Shown here one piece after another: positions 1 to 7,786 of a stretch of 64,000 nt of DNA (position 1 is its first letter; the number at the start of each line of letters is the position of its first letter). This DNA comes from Rickettsiales bacterium (GTDB taxonomy: Bacteria > Pseudomonadota > Alphaproteobacteria > Rickettsiales > JAJNBL01): NCBI GenBank assembly GCA_021156175.1, contig JAJNBL010000001.1, positions 310,001 through 374,000 of the forward strand, written 5' to 3'. The notes under the pieces are model-generated. The model ran no database searches, was not told where the DNA came from, and saw only the letters and a program-made list of their open reading frames with translations. A program made the position numbers and the translations under genes.

Positions 1-507
1 AAAAGGTGATACTCGGGCCGCCACCCCCCGACTCGATTCGAGCGAAGATTGCAGCAACGCCTCCCGTAATTCATAAAGGGTTTTACCCCCAAATAAACAG
101 GCCAGGAATAGTCCTTTTTTCTTTAATATACGCTGGATTTGGATCAACGCCCCCGGCAGGTCATTCACCGCATGAAGATTGAGCAAGCTGACCACTATAT
201 CAAAGGATTCGTCTTTAAATGGGAGGAATTCTTCATCCGCCACTACAAAGCTCCCCTTAAGAGGACGCATTGCCGGTGATAAATCAGAAAAGAACCACTG
301 CTCAACCCCTCCTCGTACCCCCAAGGTCTCGCGCATAATTCCGCCCCGGCAACCAAGATCCAATCCCACCGGAAAACGGCGTGTCGTATCCTCCAATCGT
401 TCGGATAAACGTTCTGCCACCTCCCGAAAAAGGAAGTCATGGGAAGGGAGAGTCAAGGCCGCTTTGGATCGGCGTTTGGCAAGGAGTTGACGGTCAAAGA
501 TATACAT
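1..507 (-). CDS. SAM-dependent methyltransferase, NDUFAF5/BioC-like (C-terminus cut by window edge)
   Basis: Translating the minus strand from the ATG at 505-507 gives an open frame that runs off the window. It begins MYIFDRQLLAKRRSKAAL, the DRxLLxxRRxRAA opening typical of NDUFAF5-type methyltransferases. Residues about 45-55 read VGLDLGCRGG, the SAM-binding glycine loop (motif I), and later SFDIVVSLLNLHAVNDLPGA is the post-II/motif III region of class I methyltransferases. In mitochondria NDUFAF5 modifies an arginine of a complex I subunit; the bacterial relatives are usually annotated only as methyltransferases. The gene diverges from comF, a neighbourhood common in alphaproteobacteria. 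About 168 residues are visible and the C-terminal third is missing. The substrate cannot be told from sequence. Confidence 0.85.
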   Translation of the reverse strand, partial: MYIFDRQLLAKRRSKAALTLPSHDFLFREVAERLSERLEDTTRRFPVGLDLGCRGGIMRETLGVRGGVEQWFFSDLSPAMRPLKGSFVVADEEFLPFKDESFDIVVSLLNLHAVNDLPGALIQIQRILKKKGLFLACLFGGKTLYELREALLQSSLESSRGVAARVSPF

Positions 508-554
508 AATGCTTTGTCTATACTATATTACCTCCAATTCTCAAAGGGAAAACG

Positions 555-1295
555 ATGCAACTCACCACCCAACTCCGCGAACTCATCAGGACCGCGCTCA
601 ACCTCCTTTTCCCACCCCGCTGTCTCGCCTGCCGCGGCTTCGTCCATGACCATGGAGGACTCTGTTCCGTATGCTGGAATAGCATCAACTTCATCAACGA
701 CCCGCTGTGCGGCGTATGTGGCCAACCGCTTGAATATGGCGGCGGAGAACACACACTGTGCGGGGAATGCATTGCCCATACCCCACCTTACCGCCGCGCC
801 CGTTCGGTATTTCATTATACGGAACTTAGCAAGCAACTTGTCTTTCATTTTAAATATTATGACAATACCGCACTCGCCCCTTACCTTGCCAAATGGATGT
901 CGCGCGCCGGCACCGTTTGCCTCGAAGAAACTGACTTTCTAATCCCCGTCCCCTTGCATCGGCGGCGTTTATTCTCCAGGCGCTATAACCAATCCGCCAT
1001 CCTCTGCCATGCACTTTCCAAGGAGACCCATATTCCGGTACTTGCTGAAGGCTTAGTTCGCCGGAAACACACCCCGCCACAAGCCGGACTCACCCGCAAC
1101 CAACGTCTCCATAATGTGGCAGGCGCCTTCGCGCCCCATCCCCGTTATAAAGCTCAGTGGAAGGGCAAACGGGTTACACTCGTTGATGACGTAATGACCA
1201 CCGGAGCCACCATTCACCATTGCACGAAAGCTTTGCTTAAATCCGGTGCCCGAAGTGTCGATGTCCTCACCTTGGGACGGACGGTGGCGGAGTAA
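555..1295 (+). CDS. comF: ComF family phosphoribosyltransferase-like protein
   Basis: This 246-residue protein has the two-part ComF layout. The N-terminal 80 residues carry four CxxC pairs (PRCLACRG, LCSVC, CGVCG, LCGEC) that would form zinc fingers. The C-terminal half is a type I phosphoribosyltransferase fold with the PRPP-binding loop VTLVDDVMTTGATI near residues 209-222. ComF proteins are needed for DNA uptake in naturally competent bacteria, but many non-competent species keep one, and the biochemical role is unsettled. The start ATG at 555 lies 48 bases from the divergent methyltransferase start, so the two genes share a short promoter region. The length is normal for the family. Confidence 0.9.
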   Translation: MQLTTQLRELIRTALNLLFPPRCLACRGFVHDHGGLCSVCWNSINFINDPLCGVCGQPLEYGGGEHTLCGECIAHTPPYRRARSVFHYTELSKQLVFHFKYYDNTALAPYLAKWMSRAGTVCLEETDFLIPVPLHRRRLFSRRYNQSAILCHALSKETHIPVLAEGLVRRKHTPPQAGLTRNQRLHNVAGAFAPHPRYKAQWKGKRVTLVDDVMTTGATIHHCTKALLKSGARSVDVLTLGRTVAE

Positions 1296-1414
1296 GGCTG
1301 AGGGTTTGCTACTTTCCTTGACGGATTGGGATTTGTCGATTATGATTCCCACCCAATGTGGCGCATCTCCATGTAGGTGCTTTTTCATAACATAACGCTA
1401 ATAAAAGCAAAACA

Positions 1415-3760
1415 ATGAGCGCAAAACCCATGACAGAATTACGCATCGTACCAGAGAAGAAAAACGAACAGGCACCTAATGAGCCGTTAAAAATCACCCG
1501 TCAAGATGCGCTTGATTTTCACTCTAAGGGCAAGAAAGGAAAGGTCGAAATCAACCCGACCAAGCCACTCCGTACCCAACTAGAACTATCGCTGGCATAT
1601 TCTCCTGGTGTTGCGGTTCCTTGTGAAGAGATCGTAAAAGATCCGGATAAAGCCTATGATTATACCGCAAAAGGCAATTTCGTTGCAGTAATCTCCAATG
1701 GTACGGCAGTTCTTGGTTTAGGTGATCTCGGTGCATTGGCCTCTAAGCCAGTGATGGAAGGGAAAGCAGTATTATTCAAACGCTTCGCTGATATCGATGC
1801 GGTGGATATTGAAGTTGATACCAAAGACCCAGAAGAATTTATCAATGCGATCAAATACTTAGGCCCAACATGGGGCGGCATTAATCTGGAAGACATCCGC
1901 GCTCCAGAATGTTTTATCATCGAGCAAAAACTTAAAGAACTCATGGATATCCCGGTATTCCATGATGACCAACACGGCACTGCGATCATTACCGCAGCCG
2001 GTATGATCAACGCTGCATATCTCACTGGCCGTGATTTCAAAGACATGAAAGTCGTGATGAATGGCGCAGGAGCTGCAGGCATTGCGTGCCTGGAACTTTT
2101 GAAATCGATGGGGCTCCGCCATGAAAATGCGATTCTGTGCGATTCTCAAGGTGTAATCTACCAAGGCCGTGAAAAGGGGATGAACCAGTGGAAATCCGCA
2201 CATGCCGTCGATACAAAAGCTAGAACTCTGGGCGAAGCACTCGTAGGCGCAGATGTCTTTATCGGTCTTTCTGCCAAAGGCGCGGTGACCCAAGATATGG
2301 TCCGCAACATGGCGGATAAACCGATTATTTTTGCAATGGCAAATCCTGATCCTGAAATTACGCCTGCAGAAGCACGTGAGGTCTGCCCGAACGCAATTAT
2401 CGCAACCGGCCGCTCGGATTACCCGAATCAGGTGAACAACGTGATGGGCTTCCCCTATATTTTCCGCGGAGCACTGGATGTTCGCGCAACCACCATCAAC
2501 GAAGAAATGAAAATTGCCTGTGCGCATGCGCTTGCTGATCTTGCACGCGAGCCTGTCCCAGAAGAAGTATCTCAAGCCTATGGCGGCCGAAAAATGGGCT
2601 TTGGGCCGGAATACATCATTCCTGTACCATTCGATCCGCGTTTGATTTCCATTATTCCTGCTGCCGTTGCAAAAGCTGCAATGGAAAGCGGTGTGGCGAA
2701 AAAACCTGTGTTGGATATGAATGCGTACCGCCAATCTTTGGCAGCACGGCTTGACCCAACAGCGAACATGATGAACTTCATTTTCGAACGCATTCAGACA
2801 CATCCGCAACGCATCGTATTCTCCGAAGGGGAAGAAGAGCAAGTAATCCACGCAGCGGTACTCTGGCGCGACAATAAATACGGCACACCGATCCTCGTTG
2901 GCCGCGAAAAACACATTCTCGCACAGATGAAAATTATGGATATCGATCCGAAAGGAATTGAGATCAATAACGCCGCGATTACGACACGCAACGATGCCTA
3001 CATTGATTTCATGTATGAGCGCTTGCAGCGTAAAGGCGTACTTTACCGTGACTGTGCCCGCCTCGTGAAAAACGATCGAAATATTTTTGCAGCCTGCATG
3101 GTACAATGCGGCGACGGTGATGCGATGGTGACGGGCTTAACCCGGAACTACAACGATTCGCTTGAAAATATTAGCAATATCATCAACACCGAAGAAGGCA
3201 AAATCCTGATGGGAATTTCGGTATTGATCGCTAAAGGCCGGACGGTCTTTATTGCAGATACCACCGTGAATGAACGTCCAACGGCAGAACAACTTGCCGA
3301 TATCGCAATCCAAGCAGCACAACAGGCGCACGAACTTGGGCACGAACCGCGCGTAGCGCTACTGTCCTTCTCAAACTTTGGGAACCCAATGCACGATACC
3401 GCAGACCGTATACGGCAAGCCGTGAAGGTACTGGATAGTCGCAATGTCGATTTCGAATATGATGGAGAAATGTCTGCCGATGTTGCACTAAATCCTGATT
3501 TGATGAAACTTTACCCGTTCTGCCGCCTATCAGGCCCAGCAAACGTACTCGTCATGCCAGCACTTCATTCTGCAAACATCGCATCTAAACTCCTCCAGGA
3601 ATTAGGCGGCGGTTCAATGATTGGGCCAATGTTGGTAGGACTCGAAAAACCTGCACAGATCGCTGCTATAGGCTCAACCGTATCCGAACTGCTCAACTTC
3701 GCAGCACTCGGTGCCGTAAAAGCCATCAGTGATCAGAAGAGCAAAAAGAAATACCAATAA
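1415..3760 (+). CDS. maeB: NADP-dependent malic enzyme with C-terminal phosphotransacetylase-like domain
   Basis: The 781-residue product oxidatively decarboxylates malate to pyruvate, feeding acetyl-CoA and NADPH supply in the cytoplasm. Residues about 30-430 are the malic enzyme part, with LAYSPGVAVPCEEI, HDDQHGTAII and the nucleotide-binding GAGAAGIACLELL. Residues about 445-775 resemble phosphotransacetylase (PTA); in this family that domain is usually regulatory and lacks full activity. The length fits MaeB/Dme enzymes (about 760 residues). Translation may start at the ATG at 1415 or at the in-frame ATG at 1430; neither has a strong ribosome site. A clear hairpin terminator follows at 3774, so the gene is probably monocistronic. 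Confidence 0.95.
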   Translation: MSAKPMTELRIVPEKKNEQAPNEPLKITRQDALDFHSKGKKGKVEINPTKPLRTQLELSLAYSPGVAVPCEEIVKDPDKAYDYTAKGNFVAVISNGTAVLGLGDLGALASKPVMEGKAVLFKRFADIDAVDIEVDTKDPEEFINAIKYLGPTWGGINLEDIRAPECFIIEQKLKELMDIPVFHDDQHGTAIITAAGMINAAYLTGRDFKDMKVVMNGAGAAGIACLELLKSMGLRHENAILCDSQGVIYQGREKGMNQWKSAHAVDTKARTLGEALVGADVFIGLSAKGAVTQDMVRNMADKPIIFAMANPDPEITPAEAREVCPNAIIATGRSDYPNQVNNVMGFPYIFRGALDVRATTINEEMKIACAHALADLAREPVPEEVSQAYGGRKMGFGPEYIIPVPFDPRLISIIPAAVAKAAMESGVAKKPVLDMNAYRQSLAARLDPTANMMNFIFERIQTHPQRIVFSEGEEEQVIHAAVLWRDNKYGTPILVGREKHILAQMKIMDIDPKGIEINNAAITTRNDAYIDFMYERLQRKGVLYRDCARLVKNDRNIFAACMVQCGDGDAMVTGLTRNYNDSLENISNIINTEEGKILMGISVLIAKGRTVFIADTTVNERPTAEQLADIAIQAAQQAHELGHEPRVALLSFSNFGNPMHDTADRIRQAVKVLDSRNVDFEYDGEMSADVALNPDLMKLYPFCRLSGPANVLVMPALHSANIASKLLQELGGGSMIGPMLVGLEKPAQIAAIGSTVSELLNFAALGAVKAISDQKSKKKYQ

Positions 3761-3773
3761 CTGTATATAAAAT

Positions 3774-3811
3774 AAAAAAAAGGCCCCGTATTACTACGGG
3801 GCCTTTTTTTA
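3774..3811. terminator. Bidirectional intrinsic terminator between maeB and the HNH gene
   Basis: A perfect 9-bp stem (GGCCCCGTA / TACGGGGCC) with a 4-base TTAC loop is flanked by eight A residues on the left and seven T residues on the right. Because both flanks are homopolymer tracts it can act on both strands, ending maeB on the plus strand and the convergent HNH gene on the minus strand. Confidence 0.9.
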
Positions 3812-3837
3812 TTTTTCTTACATTTGAGACTCTGACT

Positions 3838-4998
3838 TTAGTGAGTGTGCCGCCTCAAAAATGGCTGCAACCTTGTGAATACATATTCTGTAAATTCTTG
3901 TACATTATCCGACGTTAATATTTGCTCTTCCTGCCGCAACTGCATCTGTTCAAAAGCATAGCTAATTGCATCATCAATTGCTATGTTAGAGGCTTTCTGA
4001 AAATCATTTTTAATTGCAACACCCATCAATATATCAAGTGCTTGCTCCATTGAACCCGGTGGAATCTTTTTATAATCATAAACAAGCTCTATATCTGACC
4101 TTGTTAATGGGATATTAAATTCCAGAGACATTTCTTTTCCTGTCACCGGATCAATTGCATAAATATCGCATATCTCATCACCGCTATATTCGTCAGATAG
4201 ACAAACCACCATTCTTTGTGCAGAAAAAAATTCTACATACCCAAGCAAAACACCGGCCTGCACATCTCCCGAGATTGCAACACAGTGAAGAACCTTATCT
4301 TTAGGGCGATTCAGAATTACGTCATGCTCGTAATAATAACCAAAACAAGTCTCTCCCTTTATATTTCTTAGGTAGTTTATTGCATTCTTGCATGACTTTG
4401 GATCAATGCCATTTTTAACAGCTAATGCTAATGCAGATTTGACTACACTCCTTCCAACATCACTACCACCAAAGGAAAAGCCTATATGCAAAGGATCATC
4501 TAAATAGGATGTATTCTCTTTGGCATTTTCTAGTACAGCATTGACATCTAAGTCTGGATGCTTTCTTTTAATGCCTGACACAATTTGCTTTAATTCTGCA
4601 ACAGAACGCGCCTGAATTTTTAACTCAACTAAACTACCCTTTTGCTCCCTTTCAACGATAGGTTTAGGTAAATTTATGCTACCGTCATGGTGCAATCGAA
4701 CTCGCTTACCGGAAATAGTCGCAAATTCCTGTGCTGGGCTATTACCTCTATCTCTTTTGATCCCAAGAAGAAGAGACAAAGGATTTAGTTGTCTTGCTAG
4801 TTCCTTATCCCATGTCTCACCACACTGACTATTACACGTTTGACAGATAAATCCTCCAATCTTTTCCCATCCACCAATTGAATTGGGAATGATATGCTCT
4901 TCAGAGTTATTGTGATTAGTCAGCGCCACATCACATAACGCACATAATGTTACAATTGGATTATTTTCTATCTCTTTGTTTGCAGTATTGCTACTCAT
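3838..4998 (-). CDS. HNH endonuclease-domain protein, large uncharacterised C-terminal region
   Basis: The 386-residue product starts with an HNH-type zinc/nuclease core: C19-x2-C22, E34-H35 in EEHIIPNSIGGW, and C52-x2-C55-N56. This resembles the HNH_5 group, whose members range from mobile-element and defence nucleases to proteins of unknown role. The remaining 320 residues have no motif I recognise. They contain a glycine-rich stretch GFSFGGSDVG and a YYYEHDVI segment. The gene is visibly more A/T-rich than maeB and dapF on either side and stands alone between them, which suggests horizontal acquisition. No good ribosome site precedes the ATG at 4998. Nuclease activity is plausible but unproved; the target is unknown. 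Confidence 0.7.
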   Translation of the reverse strand: MSSNTANKEIENNPIVTLCALCDVALTNHNNSEEHIIPNSIGGWEKIGGFICQTCNSQCGETWDKELARQLNPLSLLLGIKRDRGNSPAQEFATISGKRVRLHHDGSINLPKPIVEREQKGSLVELKIQARSVAELKQIVSGIKRKHPDLDVNAVLENAKENTSYLDDPLHIGFSFGGSDVGRSVVKSALALAVKNGIDPKSCKNAINYLRNIKGETCFGYYYEHDVILNRPKDKVLHCVAISGDVQAGVLLGYVEFFSAQRMVVCLSDEYSGDEICDIYAIDPVTGKEMSLEFNIPLTRSDIELVYDYKKIPPGSMEQALDILMGVAIKNDFQKASNIAIDDAISYAFEQMQLRQEEQILTSDNVQEFTEYVFTRLQPFLRRHTH

Positions 4999-5042
4999 GA
5001 TACGTGCCTAAATCTAAAACTAAACGTTATAATCTTAAGAAT

Positions 5043-5855
5043 TTAAACCGTCACCACACCACTAAAGCTCATCGCCACCGGCCCACGCATCACCACATGA
5101 TCCTGCTCATTCCAGAGGATAGAAAGGGTTCCACCGGGTAGATGTATCTTGGCATTGCGCCCCACCAATCCACGCCGACTTGCCGCTACCAAACACGCAC
5201 AAGCAGCACTTCCACAGGCAAGCGTCTCACCGACCCCGCGCTCCCACACACGAAGCGTGATATCTTCTTTTCCATCAATGGAGGCAATACTAATATTCCC
5301 ACGCTCCGGCAATAACGGATGATGCTCGAGTATTGGCCCCAAACGTGCTAAATCCACCGCTTTAGTATCCTTCACAAAGAACACAAGATGCGGATTTCCC
5401 ATACTCACCCCCACCGGATCGCGCAATGCTTCGAGTTCAATCGGCACATGCAGCGTTTCGCATTCTTTCGCTAAAGGAATATCTTTCCAATCACGCTTTG
5501 GGGTTCCCATATCGACCGACACATCCCCATCAGCGACACGCGTAGCTGCAAGCATTCCGCCCGCGGTTTCAATTGTCACCGCATCGCTACCCGTCTCTTC
5601 CATCAGGAGCCATGCCACACAACGCGTCGCATTCCCACAGGTCTTGGAGGTACTCCCATCGGCATTATAAATAACCATCTGTACATCGGCTTGAGTCGAA
5701 TTCTTAACCAGAATCAATTGGTCGCAGCCCACGCCCCTATGGCGATCCGATATCTGCGCCACCTGCTCCGGACTTAACGTTATGACACGTTCCCGCCCGT
5801 CAAGAATGACGAAATCGTTCCCCGCCCCGTGCATTTTAAGGAAAGTAATCTCCAT
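5043..5855 (-). CDS. dapF: Diaminopimelate epimerase
   Basis: This 270-residue enzyme interconverts LL- and meso-diaminopimelate for lysine and peptidoglycan synthesis. The N-terminal signature KMHGAGNDFVILDG is intact. The two catalytic cysteines are present: Cys73 in SKTCGNATRC and the second in GVGETLACGSAACA near residue 215. Length is normal. The ATG at 5853-5855 directly abuts the TAA of the upstream nuclease-like gene (TAAATG), so translation is probably coupled to it. Confidence 0.96.
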   Translation of the reverse strand: MEITFLKMHGAGNDFVILDGRERVITLSPEQVAQISDRHRGVGCDQLILVKNSTQADVQMVIYNADGSTSKTCGNATRCVAWLLMEETGSDAVTIETAGGMLAATRVADGDVSVDMGTPKRDWKDIPLAKECETLHVPIELEALRDPVGVSMGNPHLVFFVKDTKAVDLARLGPILEHHPLLPERGNISIASIDGKEDITLRVWERGVGETLACGSAACACLVAASRRGLVGRNAKIHLPGGTLSILWNEQDHVVMRGPVAMSFSGVVTV

Positions 5856-6653
5856 TTAGCGTCCTTTTGCTACTGTTTGTGCGACGTTTCCCACTATTTC
5901 CCATTGTGCAGGATGTGTCAACCGGATCGCGGGGCCATTGTAATTCTCCAGCCATCCACGAACCCTCACCTTCCGCCCTTTCCAAAGTTCAACCTCCCCT
6001 TCCTTTCCTCCTAAGCCAAACCGTTTTTGGTATTCTGTCGGTAGGGTTAGGGTAAAATCCGTTTTCCAATCGTGACCAAAATTAAGAAAAATTCGGGCCC
6101 GTGTCGTATATACACTAGAAATCGTTCCCTCCACCACCACAAACCGCCCAAGATACTGACGATAATCCTCTAGTATGGTATCGGCCGCGAGCAGCGGGAT
6201 ATCCGCCCATAACCCTTGATGTTTCGTTTCTGCCTCCCGCTCCGCGTTGCGCCAGCCAGAAGGGATAGACAAATCTTCCTTCTCTGGCACATAAAGCACC
6301 ACCAAGCCCGCTCGCAAGAAAGAAGTAACAATCGCATCGATCTTCGCATCGTGCGGCATCAATAACGCCGCATTGTGACGATCCTTTGCGTCAAGCACAA
6401 CATAAGACGATAACGCCCGCTCATCGATACGGTTTTTAAGCAACGCGATCGTTTTCTCTTCCAGCGCCGTATTACCCAAATCTTTGCCCGAAATCAGTCC
6501 CGGAAAACGCAGTAACGCCTCATTATCCGCCCTCAATACGGTAGCAGCAACCACTCCCGTTATGCAGCACGATTCAGCTCTATCCACCTCCTGGGTACGC
6601 CCCATCACCGGAACCAGACAGAAAAACATACAAACGAAAATGATGAACTTCAT
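5856..6653 (-). CDS. Secreted SNase-fold (thermonuclease-like) protein, probably catalytically inactive
   Basis: The 265-residue product has a signal peptide (MKFIIFVCMFFCLVPVMG, cleavage near residue 20), so it should act in the periplasm. Residues about 30-150 follow the staphylococcal-nuclease fold and finish with the family motif AEREAETKHQGLWA. The catalytic surface looks lost: the usual GIDAPE segment reads GLISGKD and the DRYGR loop reads DRHNA, removing the expected metal ligand and catalytic arginine. A C-terminal OB-like domain (about 165-250, VVVEGTISSVYTTRARIFLNF) follows. It is the first gene of a two-gene unit with dapF. The role may be nucleic-acid or ligand binding; this is inference. 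Confidence 0.65.
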   Translation of the reverse strand: MKFIIFVCMFFCLVPVMGRTQEVDRAESCCITGVVAATVLRADNEALLRFPGLISGKDLGNTALEEKTIALLKNRIDERALSSYVVLDAKDRHNAALLMPHDAKIDAIVTSFLRAGLVVLYVPEKEDLSIPSGWRNAEREAETKHQGLWADIPLLAADTILEDYRQYLGRFVVVEGTISSVYTTRARIFLNFGHDWKTDFTLTLPTEYQKRFGLGGKEGEVELWKGRKVRVRGWLENYNGPAIRLTHPAQWEIVGNVAQTVAKGR

Positions 6654-6750
6654 GAGAACTAATGCCTAAACCCCTTGCCATACGCGATGGTTCTGTTATA
6701 ACTCGACCACTTTCTGCTGTACAGGATTAGGTGAAAATCCCCCCTGACAG

Positions 6751-6762
6751 CCCCCCCCCCCC
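6751..6762. repeat. Homopolymer run of 12 C
   Basis: Twelve consecutive C residues lie 6 bases before the tRNA-Val 5' end. Such tracts slip in replication and in sequencing, so the exact length may vary or be an artefact. Confidence 0.8.
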
Positions 6763-6768
6763 AGAATC

Positions 6769-6845
6769 GGGCGGTTAGCTCAGTTGGTTAGAGCGCTACG
6801 TTGACATCGTAGAGGTCGGAAGTTCGAGTCTTCTACCGCCCACCA
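6769..6845 (+). tRNA. tRNA-Val (GAC)
   Basis: A complete 77-base cloverleaf with encoded CCA. The acceptor stem is GGGCGGT/ACCGCCC, the D-arm contains TAGCTCAGTTGGTTAGAGC, the anticodon stem CTACG/CGTAG encloses TTGACAT with anticodon GAC (valine), and the T-arm contains GTTCGAGTC. The tRNA 3' end is followed within 260 bases by a decayed tyrosine recombinase, so this gene was probably an integration site. Confidence 0.97.
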
Positions 6846-6928
6846 TTTGTTTTTAATAGGTTACCCAAGAATTGAGGCTTCAGAGAATTTTGGTTAGATA
6901 CCCAACAGGTACTACCTACAAGTTCCGT

Positions 6929-7084
6929 CTACTCTACTCCCAAAAATTCCCTTTCTTGTCTTGAAAGTTTTTGCACAACGTCTTTTCCGAGTACTTCAGT
7001 AAGGATATCATTTGCTGCTTTAGCCTTTACTGCTTCTAACCTTCCAATTAAGCAGTCAAAGTTTTTAGCCTCCTTATAATACAT
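6929..7084 (-). CDS. Possible small protein (51 aa), unknown
   Basis: A 51-codon minus-strand frame from ATG 7084 to TAG 6929 encodes MYYKEAKNFDCLIGRLEAVK followed by a charged, helix-prone segment that ends REFLGVE. It is not a recognised family. The composition looks protein-like (amphipathic helices), but there is no convincing ribosome site, and it lies among decayed sequence, so it may be the remnant of a larger gene. Confidence 0.25.
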   Translation of the reverse strand: MYYKEAKNFDCLIGRLEAVKAKAANDILTEVLGKDVVQKLSRQEREFLGVE

Positions 7085-7099
7085 ACTGTATTGCAGGAG

Positions 7100-7243
7100 A
7101 CGAAGGCTTTACTATCCTCAAACCCTACTATTACAGATCTTTATAAAGCCATGAATAAGCTAGCTTCTTAAAAAAATGTAGAAATACCTGTAGGTTTGAT
7201 AGATGTCCGTATCCATGATTTGCGGGGGACTTCAGGAAGTTGA
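7100..7243 (+). pseudogene. Tyrosine recombinase (phage integrase) fragment
   Basis: Plus-strand translation gives TITDLYKAMNKLAS followed by a stop. A shift of frame then gives NVEIPVGLIDVRIHDLRGTSGS followed by TGA. The phrase VRIHDLRGT matches the conserved HxLRHT box of tyrosine recombinases (consensus IHDLRHTFAS), and LYKAMNKLA matches the LxxAWxRI segment that precedes it. Only the middle of the catalytic domain is left; the final tyrosine segment is absent. Its position just downstream of tRNA-Val fits a relic of tRNA-targeted integration. Confidence 0.6.
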
Positions 7244-7286
7244 AAACCAGGAATCAAGAGTTAAAGTAAAGGCTAAACACTAAGCC

Positions 7287-7664
7287 TTAGTGCTTAAGTG
7301 CCGTTGCAAAACACGCCTCGAGACTAATTTCATCAAAAGGCTTCAAAAGCAGCCCATCAAATCCATGTTGTATCGCACCTTCAATTTCACTTTTTTCTGA
7401 CATTGCCGTGCAAAGAATAACTGGCGGGTGGGAAGGCATGCGACGATTCATTTCATCTAAGGTTTCAACTCCATCTAGCCCGGGCATTTTCCAATCCATC
7501 AGGATAACATCAGGCTTATGTTGGGAAAGGTACTCCAATGCCTTGTGGCCGCTATCAAGACACACGGCTTCCATCCCGAAATACACAGGCAAAAAATATT
7601 CCATCGCCATTAAGTTGTCGTGATTATCATCGACTACCAGGCATGTTTTCCCAATATTCTTCAT
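7287..7664 (-). CDS. Single-domain CheY-like response regulator
   Basis: The 125-residue product is a bare receiver domain: acidic pair D12-D13 (LVVDDN), phospho-acceptor D57 in ILMDWKMPGLDG, T86 in LCTAMS and K108 in LLLKPF. There is no output domain, so it must signal by protein contact or in a phosphorelay. The start is placed at the ATG at 7662-7664 because AGGGAG sits six bases before it; frames further upstream lack such a site. It lies 122 bases downstream of the histidine kinase on the same strand and is its most likely partner. The paralogous kinase at 16471-18063 has no adjacent regulator and might use this one too. Confidence 0.88.
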   Translation of the reverse strand: MKNIGKTCLVVDDNHDNLMAMEYFLPVYFGMEAVCLDSGHKALEYLSQHKPDVILMDWKMPGLDGVETLDEMNRRMPSHPPVILCTAMSEKSEIEGAIQHGFDGLLLKPFDEISLEACFATALKH

Positions 7665-7786
7665 ATCCATCTCCCTTGGAAGCAGTGGTTCTGCTAGTAA
7701 ATATTTTACCAATAATTTGTTAATGTATAGTTAATAAATAGAAATAGAGTTAATATATAAACAAATAAAGGATTACAATTACAGGT

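Larger units (their letters stand above)
6846..7286. other. Gene-poor stretch after tRNA-Val with decayed element fragments
   Basis: This 440-base stretch has no intact gene of normal size. It holds one short minus-strand frame (6929-7084) and, on the plus strand, an integrase-like fragment interrupted by a stop and frameshift (7100-7243). I read it as the scar of an element that once inserted at the tRNA gene. No second copy of the tRNA 3' end was noticed in this window, so the far attachment site was not found. Confidence 0.55.

Noticed and set aside
1859-3106. 415-codon open frame on the minus strand inside maeB
   Set aside because: It is antisense to a conserved enzyme, is Cys/His/Phe-rich like a frame shadow, and matches no domain.
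6846-6928. Direct repeat of the tRNA-Val 3' end (attachment site) just downstream
   Set aside because: No repeated T-arm/acceptor sequence was found in the following bases.
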